A stretch of DNA of 5,087 nucleotides from Rudaea sp. (GTDB lineage Bacteria > Pseudomonadota > Gammaproteobacteria > Xanthomonadales > Rhodanobacteraceae). The translations under genes were made by a program, and so were the position numbers. A model generated the notes under the pieces. That model saw only the letters and a program-made list of their open reading frames with translations. It did not search any database and was not told where the DNA came from. Location: NCBI GenBank assembly GCA_025934455.1, contig JAICYA010000176.1, positions 1 to 5,087 on the forward strand. Reading direction: 5' to 3'. Positions 1-5,087 of the stretch are shown here, one piece after another; the stretch's first letter is position 1; every line of letters begins with the position of its first letter.

Positions 1-688
<688 letters not shown>

Positions 689-698
689 GGCACAATTG

Positions 699-704
699 TC
701 CTCC
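699..704 (-). promoter_or_regulatory. Ribosome binding site of lhr
   Basis: The minus strand reads GGAGGA, then ten bases (CAATTGTGCC), then the ATG at 688. This near-perfect Shine-Dalgarno match supports choosing that start over any further upstream. The spacing is slightly longer than the usual 5-9 bases. Confidence 0.6.
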
Positions 705-732
705 GGATGACGCGGCGATGCTATCCGCGGCT

Positions 733-751
733 CATCTCAAGCAATGAGATG
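733..751. promoter_or_regulatory. Perfect inverted repeat between divergent lhr and prpD, possible operator
   Basis: CATCTCA and TGAGATG form a perfect 7-bp inverted repeat separated by five bases (AGCAA). It lies near the middle of the 112-bp divergent intergenic region, 49 bp before the prpD start and 44 bp before the lhr start. A weak -10-like CAAAAT for prpD sits downstream at 766-771, so a protein bound to the dyad would cover the -35 region. The symmetry and position suit a dimeric transcription factor. It could equally be a small RNA hairpin or chance. No convincing -35 hexamer was found for either gene. Confidence 0.35.
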
Positions 752-800
752 GCGTCGGAATCTGGCAAAATAGGCGACTTTTCCCGATCCGGAACCTGCC

Positions 801-2249
801 ATGAGCCATCACGACATCCGCTCCGCCGCGCGCCCCGAGCCCGACCAGGCCATGGTCGACATCGCCAACTACGTCGTCGACTACCGGATCGAATCGAAAG
901 AGGCCTACGACACCGCGCGCTACATGCTGATGGATTCGCTGGGCTGCGCGATGTTGGCGATGAGATTTCCGGAAATGGTGAAGCATCTCGGCCCGCTCGT
1001 CCCGGGCGCGACCCTGCCGGGCGGCACGCGCGTACCCGGCACGAGCTGGGAACTCGATCCCGTGCAGGCGGCCTACAACATCGGCGTGCAAGTGCGCTGG
1101 CTGGATTTCAACGACACCTGGCTCGCCGCGGAATGGGGCCACCCGTCGGACAACCTCGGCGCCATCCTCGCCGTCGCCGATTATGTTTCGCGTCGCAACA
1201 TTCGCGAAGGCAAGGCGCCGCTGACGATCCGCGACGTGCTCACCGCGGCGATCAAGGCGCACGAAATCCAGGGTTGCTACGCGCTGAAGAATTCATTCAA
1301 TCGCGTCGGCATGGACCACGTCATCCTTGTGCGCCTGGCATCGACGGCGGTCGCCACGCAGATGCTCGGCGGCGGCAAGGACGAGATCGTCAACGCGGTT
1401 TCGCACAGCTGGATCGACAACGGCGCGTTGCGCACCTACCGCCACGCACCGAACACCGGCCCGCGCAAGAGCTGGGCAGCGGGCGACGCCTGCCGGCGCG
1501 CGGTGACGCATGCGCTGAATGCGGTCAAAGGCTGCGTCGGCTATCCGTCCGCGCTGACCGCGAAGACCTGGGGATTCTACGACGTGGCGTTCAAGGGCAA
1601 GGCGTTCGAATTCGAACGCGGCTTCGGCAGCTACGTGATGGAGAACGTCCTGTTCAAGATTTCGTTCCCGGCCGAGTTCCACGCGCAGACCGCGGTCGAA
1701 TGCGCGATGAAGCTGCATGCGCAGGTGGCCGGCAAGCTCGACAGGATCGAGCGCATCGAGATCGAGACCCAGGAAGCGGGCGTGCGCATCATCGACAAGA
1801 CCGGGCCGCTGGCGAACTACGCCGACCGCGACCATTGCATCCAGTACATGGTTGCCGTGCCGTTGATCTTCGGCCGCCTGACCGCGGACGACTACAACGA
1901 CGCCGTCGCTGCCGATCCACGAATCGACGCGCTGCGCGGCAAGATGACGGTCAAGGAGAATCCCCAGTTCACCAAGGATTATTTCGACGCGGGAAAACGC
2001 TATATCGGCAATTCGTTGCAAGTCTTCTTCGCCGACGGCAGCAAGACCGACAAAGTGTCCATCGATTATCCGATCGGCCACCGCAAGCGCCGCGCCGAGG
2101 GGATTCCGGTACTGTTGAAGAAATTCGAAGCAGCCCTGGCCGGACATTTGCCCGCACGCCAGGTTCAGCGCATTCTCACGGCCAGCAAGGACCCTGCGGC
2201 GTTCGAGGCGATGGCGCTGCCGCAACTGATGGATTTGTTCGTGGTTTGA
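801..2249 (+). CDS. prpD: 2-methylcitrate dehydratase PrpD
   Basis: This is a complete 482-residue MmgE/PrpD-family protein, almost the same length as E. coli PrpD (483) and recognisably similar along its whole length. It converts 2-methylcitrate to 2-methyl-cis-aconitate in the cytosolic methylcitrate cycle, which clears propionyl-CoA, and needs no iron-sulfur cluster. Family blocks seen: DPVQAAYNIG (86-95), WLDFNDTW (100-107), GHPSDN (113-118), KAHEIQGC (152-159), YRHAPNTG (213-220) followed by PRKSWAAGDA (221-230), YVMENVLFKISFPAEFH (278-294) and RDHCIQYM (343-350). By comparison with the related cis-aconitate decarboxylase, the likely active-site residues are D102 or D105, H114, H173 and K223. 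The start is supported by N-terminal agreement with E. coli PrpD and by a weak GGA seven bases upstream. prpB, prpC, prpE, prpR, acnD and prpF are not adjacent in this window. No intrinsic terminator follows. Confidence 0.96.
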   Translation: MSHHDIRSAARPEPDQAMVDIANYVVDYRIESKEAYDTARYMLMDSLGCAMLAMRFPEMVKHLGPLVPGATLPGGTRVPGTSWELDPVQAAYNIGVQVRWLDFNDTWLAAEWGHPSDNLGAILAVADYVSRRNIREGKAPLTIRDVLTAAIKAHEIQGCYALKNSFNRVGMDHVILVRLASTAVATQMLGGGKDEIVNAVSHSWIDNGALRTYRHAPNTGPRKSWAAGDACRRAVTHALNAVKGCVGYPSALTAKTWGFYDVAFKGKAFEFERGFGSYVMENVLFKISFPAEFHAQTAVECAMKLHAQVAGKLDRIERIEIETQEAGVRIIDKTGPLANYADRDHCIQYMVAVPLIFGRLTADDYNDAVAADPRIDALRGKMTVKENPQFTKDYFDAGKRYIGNSLQVFFADGSKTDKVSIDYPIGHRKRRAEGIPVLLKKFEAALAGHLPARQVQRILTASKDPAAFEAMALPQLMDLFVV

Positions 2250-2388
2250 GCGCCAAAAATTCAAGTTTGGACAAGGGCTTGCAAAAAGTGTCACCAGCTC
2301 CAGTCTGACTGTATCCTGAACGGTGCAGGCTGGAGGATGTCCGCCGATTTTGCTAGACTGTCACGGCTCGCGTTGCGATGTGCTAACG

Positions 2389-2394
2389 TATAAT
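2389..2394 (+). promoter_or_regulatory. Probable -10 box of the ompA promoter
   Basis: A perfect consensus TATAAT lies 93 bp before the OmpA start codon, in an AT-rich patch of an otherwise GC-rich region. The implied transcription start is near 2400, giving a leader of about 87 bases. No good -35 hexamer lies 16-18 bp upstream (that stretch reads roughly GGCTCGCG) and there is no TG extended -10. A consensus -10 may compensate, or an activator may be used. Confidence 0.5.
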
Positions 2395-2407
2395 TAACGC
2401 GACGCAA

Positions 2408-2428
2408 ACGCCGTAGGGTTCGCGGCGT
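2408..2428 (+). other. Hairpin in the ompA mRNA leader
   Basis: ACGCCG (2408-2413) pairs perfectly with CGGCGT (2423-2428) across a nine-base loop. It would lie within the first ten or so bases of the transcript implied by the -10 box at 2389. Leader stem-loops near the 5' end are known to stabilise E. coli ompA mRNA, and this one is in the right place to do the same. It is not followed by a T-run, so it is not an intrinsic terminator. Confidence 0.35.
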
Positions 2429-2472
2429 AATTGTGTACCGCGCGAGCGGAGCGGACGCCAAAAAAACTAGCT

Positions 2473-2480
2473 AGAGGAGA
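2473..2480 (+). promoter_or_regulatory. Strong ribosome binding site of ompA
   Basis: AGAGGAGA stands seven bases before ATG 2488. It fixes the start there rather than at an in-frame TTG at 2431, which has no such site and would put 19 residues in front of a clean signal peptide. The site is the left part of the small palindrome GGAGAGTCTCC (2476-2486) and directly follows CTAGCTAG (2467-2474). Confidence 0.75.
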
Positions 2481-2487
2481 GTCTCCG

Positions 2488-3570
2488 ATGAAACGTAATA
2501 CCTTGTTTGTCCTGATCGCCCTGGGATTGGGCGGCGTGGGCGTCGCCAACGCCCAGGATGCCAGCAGTTGGTACTTGGCTCCGCGTTTGGGTATCGTCGC
2601 GCCGGATAGCGCGCGCACGACCAAGACTTCGGTGTTTGCCGGAATCGGCCTCGGCACTTGGGTCAACCCGAACCTGGCCGTCGATTTCGAATACGGCATC
2701 AATAACGCTGATTTCAAGAACACTTCGCCGCGCGACGGCCACCAGTGGGAAAGCGTGCAGCTCGATGTCGCCGCGCGCTGGTTCTTCGGTGAGATCGGCT
2801 CCGGCTGGCGTCCGTACCTGATGGGCGGCATCGGCGCGCAGCGTCACAAGGCTTACTCGGGCTTCCTGCTGCACGGCGGCTACGCCTCCGGCGGCGGCTG
2901 GGATCCGATGGTCACGGGCGGTGTCGGCATGCAGTACAACATGTCCGATCGTCTGGCGTTCCGCGGCGAAATCGCGGCACGTTACGACCGCGACAACAAC
3001 TCGCTGAATACGGATCTGGCCAGTTCCTACGGCTTCAACCGTCACAGCGGATTTACCGATGGGATCGTCACGGTCGGCCTGACCTACAGCTTCGGCGGTG
3101 GCTCGGCCCCGGCCGCGGCGCCGAAGCATGAAGAGGCGGCTCCGCCGCCGGCCGCTCCGCCGGCCCGCGAAGAAGCGACTCCGCCGGCCGCGGTTTCCAT
3201 CGACCTGCGTGGCGTCGAATTCAAGTTCGACCACCCGCGCGTCGGCGAGAAACTGGTGCCGTCGCTCAAGGCCCCGACCTCCGAGTCCGTGCAGATCCTC
3301 GACGAGGCCGTCGATACGCTCAAGCGCTATCCGAACGTGCACGTCTCCGTCGACGGCTACACCGATTCCGTCGGCAGCGATGCGTACAACCAGAAGCTGT
3401 CCGAGCGTCGCGCCAAGGGTGTGTACGGCTACCTGACCGAGCATGGCGTCGATGCCAGCCGTCTGGATGGTCCGAAGGGCTTCGGCGAATCGAACCCGAT
3501 CGACACCAACAAGACCAAGGAAGGCCGTCAGCGCAACCGCCGCGTTGAGCTGAAGGTGGAAAGCCAGTAA
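2488..3570 (+). CDS. ompA: OmpA-family outer membrane protein, beta-barrel plus peptidoglycan-binding domain
   Basis: This 360-residue porin-like protein tethers the outer membrane to peptidoglycan. Residues 1-22 are a classic signal peptide (KR, hydrophobic core, cleavage after ANA before QD). Residues 23 to about 203 form an OmpA-type eight-stranded barrel with alternating aromatic/glycine strands (for example WYLAPRLGI at 28-36). The last strand, VTVGLTYSFGG (194-204), has a terminal aromatic (F202). Residues 205-235 are a flexible linker rich in Ala, Pro and Glu. Residues 237-358 are the OmpA C-terminal domain with the signature DGYTDSVGSDAYNQKLSERR (289-308). D293 and R308 have the same spacing as the diaminopimelate-binding D271 and R286 of E. 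coli OmpA. Length and domain order match OmpA/OprF proteins. The gene has its own promoter elements and is closed by a strong terminator. Other OmpA-like paralogs may exist in the genome, so the symbol names the architecture. Confidence 0.93.
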   Translation: MKRNTLFVLIALGLGGVGVANAQDASSWYLAPRLGIVAPDSARTTKTSVFAGIGLGTWVNPNLAVDFEYGINNADFKNTSPRDGHQWESVQLDVAARWFFGEIGSGWRPYLMGGIGAQRHKAYSGFLLHGGYASGGGWDPMVTGGVGMQYNMSDRLAFRGEIAARYDRDNNSLNTDLASSYGFNRHSGFTDGIVTVGLTYSFGGGSAPAAAPKHEEAAPPPAAPPAREEATPPAAVSIDLRGVEFKFDHPRVGEKLVPSLKAPTSESVQILDEAVDTLKRYPNVHVSVDGYTDSVGSDAYNQKLSERRAKGVYGYLTEHGVDASRLDGPKGFGESNPIDTNKTKEGRQRNRRVELKVESQ

Positions 3571-3591
3571 GGGTTCCGCTCACTGCAATAC

Positions 3592-3624
3592 GAAAGAGCC
3601 CGGCAATGCCGGGCTCTTTCTTTT
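3592..3624 (+). terminator. Intrinsic terminator after ompA, shared with the convergent methyltransferase gene
   Basis: A 13-bp perfect stem (3592-3604 with 3608-3620; core AGAGCCCGGC/GCCGGGCTCT) closes on a three-base AAT loop. It is followed by TTTT on the plus strand, with further Ts in the descending arm. It begins 21 bases after the ompA stop. On the minus strand the stem starts three bases after the methyltransferase stop codon, but the run after it (GTATTG) is T-poor. Termination should therefore be strong for ompA and weaker in the other direction. Confidence 0.9.
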
Positions 3625-4700
3625 CAGCGCTTCACGAAACGATAGTGGGCGACCAGCCACTCGTTGCCGTCGCGATAACCGAACAGCTCGGCACAAGCCA
3701 TCCAGAACATGCGCCAGCGCTGGTGCCAGATGCGCGCCTGTTCGCCGTAGGCCTGCCCCAGCACCTGCAACACCTCTACGCGGCTCGCATCCTGGTTGGC
3801 GAGCCACAAGTTGGCGGTCCTGGTGTAGTGCGTTCCCGGCAATCGCCACTGTTGCTCGATGGCGAGATCGTGCTGGAACCAGAGCAGGGTATCGGCCGAC
3901 GGCATGAGGCCGCCAGTGAAAAAATAGCGGCCCATCCAGTTGTCGTCGCCTTGCGTCTCGAACGGATACATCAATTCGCGGTGACAGAAGATATGGACGA
4001 AGAGCTTGCCGTCCGCGCGCAGCCACGAAGCGATGCGTTCGAGCAGGGTCGCGTAGTTGCGCATGTGCTCGAACATCTCGATCGATACGCAGCGGTCGAA
4101 GCTCGACGCCGGCAGTTCCAGCCGATTGACGTCCTGGGTGATGACCTCGACGTTGTCGAGTCTGAGCGTGCGGCTGCGCGCGAGGATGAATTCGCGTTGC
4201 GGCTTCGAGTTGGACACGGCGGTGATGCGGCTGCGCGGATAATTCTGCGCCATCCACAGCGTCAGCGAACCCCAGCCGCAACCGAGTTCGAGAATGTCCT
4301 GTCCGTCGGCAAGCTGTGCGCGTTCGCCGTAAAGCGCGAGCATGGCGTCCTCGGCCTGGTCCAGGGTTTCCAGCCCGGTCGGAAAGTAGCAGCTCGAATA
4401 TTTCAAGCGATTACCGAGGCACAACTCGAAGAATTTTGCCGGCAGTTCGTAATGCTGCGCGTTCGCTGCGTCGGTGTGGATCGCGACCGGACTGGTTCGC
4501 AGTTCTTCGAGGCAACGCTGGAACCGTGCCCACGCCGCGGCCGCATCGTCCGAGCTTTCTCCGGCGAGACGCTGCGCGCACAAGCGGCGAATGCCCGCGC
4601 GGATGAGCCAGTCCGGCAAAAGGCCGCGTTCGCACAGGCCGGTCAGGCCGCCTTCGGCCGGCGCGGCCATGGGCAGTGTTTCGCTGGCGCCACTCGTCAT
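3624..4700 (-). CDS. Cyclopropane-fatty-acid-synthase-family SAM-dependent methyltransferase
   Basis: This 358-residue class I methyltransferase has the CFA synthase fold (family PF02353). The family transfers a carbon from S-adenosylmethionine to acyl-chain double bonds or to small amines. Seen in order: a short helical N-terminus (about 1-80), HYELPAKFFELCLG (83-96), YSSCYFP (101-107), QAEDAM (115-120), SAM-binding motif I ILELGCGWGSLTLW (136-149), VSIEMFEHM (205-213), FVHIF (234-238), HYTRTANLW (291-299) and an aromatic C-terminus rich in Trp. E211, H236 and Y292 appear to match the bicarbonate-site residues E239, H266 and Y317 of E. coli CFA synthase (382 residues). The cysteine of YSCAY is shifted by one to C104. 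The ATG at 4700 overlaps the stop of the DUF1295 gene (ATGA), implying translational coupling. The open frame extends upstream to 5078, but that part is the shadow of the DUF1295 gene. A second in-frame ATG (residue 11) is possible. Family assignment is firm; substrate and product are unknown, and the coclaurine N-methyltransferase-like branch is an alternative. Confidence 0.88.
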   Translation of the reverse strand: MTSGASETLPMAAPAEGGLTGLCERGLLPDWLIRAGIRRLCAQRLAGESSDDAAAAWARFQRCLEELRTSPVAIHTDAANAQHYELPAKFFELCLGNRLKYSSCYFPTGLETLDQAEDAMLALYGERAQLADGQDILELGCGWGSLTLWMAQNYPRSRITAVSNSKPQREFILARSRTLRLDNVEVITQDVNRLELPASSFDRCVSIEMFEHMRNYATLLERIASWLRADGKLFVHIFCHRELMYPFETQGDDNWMGRYFFTGGLMPSADTLLWFQHDLAIEQQWRLPGTHYTRTANLWLANQDASRVEVLQVLGQAYGEQARIWHQRWRMFWMACAELFGYRDGNEWLVAHYRFVKR

Positions 4701-5087
4701 GAATGCGATCCTTTCGGAAACCACGGGATGAACATGGACGTCGTGCGCTGATAATCGCGGTAATCGTCGCCGCGCGAGCGCAGCGCCTGCGCCTCGGTGA
4801 ACGGGATGCCGGTAATCCATACCAGGGATGCGACCATCAGGACCGGTCCGAGCAGGCTGAGCAGCCACGCCGGGAACGGTGCGCCGACGGCGAGGAATAC
4901 GTAGGTGAACCAGTGCAGCCATTCGAAGAAATAATTCGGATGCCGCGAATACCGCCACAGTCCGACACGGCAGGTCTTGCCGCGGTTCTGCGGATTTGCG
5001 CGGTAAGCGGCCAACTGCGCATCGGCGATGGATTCGCCAGCCAGGCTCACGATCCAGATTGCCAGGCCGAGTCCGCACCAGACCGAG
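4697..5087 (-). CDS. DUF1295 / steroid 5-alpha-reductase-like integral membrane protein, C-terminal part
   Basis: The last 129 codons of a membrane protein enter from the right edge with no start in the window. The GTG at 5050 is in frame but internal, because the frame stays open and hydrophobic upstream of it. Counting from the first whole codon, residues 1-15 are hydrophobic (end of a membrane helix). GESIADAQL (17-25) is followed by a loop with RVGLWRYSRHPNYFFEW (40-56), the RHPNYFFEW block typical of DUF1295. Two hydrophobic segments (about 57-69 and 73-92) follow, then GIPFTEAQ (93-100), a Y109/Y112 pair and SMFIPWFPK (117-125). The wider family includes NADPH-dependent steroid 5-alpha-reductases and isoprenylcysteine methyltransferases, with the conserved C-terminal region near the cofactor site. 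Bacterial DUF1295 proteins lack a settled function. The four-base overlap with the methyltransferase suggests a joint role in lipid modification. Confidence 0.87.
   Translation of the reverse strand, partial: SVWCGLGLAIWIVSLAGESIADAQLAAYRANPQNRGKTCRVGLWRYSRHPNYFFEWLHWFTYVFLAVGAPFPAWLLSLLGPVLMVASLVWITGIPFTEAQALRSRGDDYRDYQRTTSMFIPWFPKGSHS

Noticed and set aside
2288..2317. GTGTCA - 18 bp - TATCCT as a second ompA promoter
   Set aside because: Each hexamer matches the consensus at only four of six positions, which is common by chance. The TATAAT at 2389 is far better.
2476..2486. GGAGAGTCTCC as an RNA hairpin hiding the ompA ribosome binding site
   Set aside because: With one central base it cannot fold as a full stem. 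Opening the loop leaves three base pairs, too weak to hide the site.
2467..3444. 325-codon open frame antisense to ompA
   Set aside because: No domain is recognisable and there is no plausible ribosome binding site. It mirrors the codon bias of the OmpA gene.
3606..4751. 381-codon plus-strand open frame antisense to the methyltransferase
   Set aside because: The minus-strand frame carries complete SAM-binding and CFA-family motifs. This frame has none and overlaps the terminator.
4701..5078. N-terminal extension of the methyltransferase frame up to 5078
   Set aside because: The extra 126 residues are Arg-rich shadow of the DUF1295 gene. The ATG at 4700 in an ATGA overlap gives a family-sized protein.

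Overview
This is a compact, GC-rich bacterial chromosomal segment with five protein genes, two of them cut by the window edges. Three things point to a gammaproteobacterium, probably Xanthomonadales/Rhodanobacteraceae-like: a PrpD very close in sequence to the enterobacterial enzyme, an OmpA with a Pro/Ala/Glu linker, and an Lhr-type helicase. The taxonomic placement is an inference from protein style, not a search result. I see no insertion sequence, phage gene, CRISPR array, tRNA or rRNA.

Layout. Positions 1-688 (minus) hold the N-terminal 229 codons of an Lhr-family DEAD/DEAH helicase that runs off the left edge. A 112-bp divergent intergenic region (689-800) carries a perfect 7-bp inverted repeat. 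Positions 801-2249 (plus) encode a complete 2-methylcitrate dehydratase, PrpD, with no other propionate-catabolism gene beside it here. A 238-bp gap (2250-2487) contains a perfect TATAAT -10 box, a leader hairpin and a strong ribosome binding site. These serve an OmpA-family outer-membrane protein (2488-3570, plus). A strong 13-bp-stem terminator (3592-3624) separates it from two convergent minus-strand genes. These are a cyclopropane-fatty-acid-synthase-family methyltransferase (3624-4700) and, upstream of it, the C-terminal part of a DUF1295 membrane protein related to steroid 5-alpha-reductases (4697-5087, running off the right edge). Their stop and start codons overlap in ATGA.

How the genes work together. 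Most of the window is housekeeping: nucleic-acid helicase, propionyl-CoA detoxification, and envelope anchoring to peptidoglycan. The only clear functional unit is the translationally coupled DUF1295-methyltransferase pair. It looks like a lipid-modifying module, in which a soluble SAM-dependent enzyme acts on an acyl chain and an integral-membrane reductase-like partner acts before or after it. Its product cannot be read from the sequence. This pair is the best candidate in the window for incompletely described biology.
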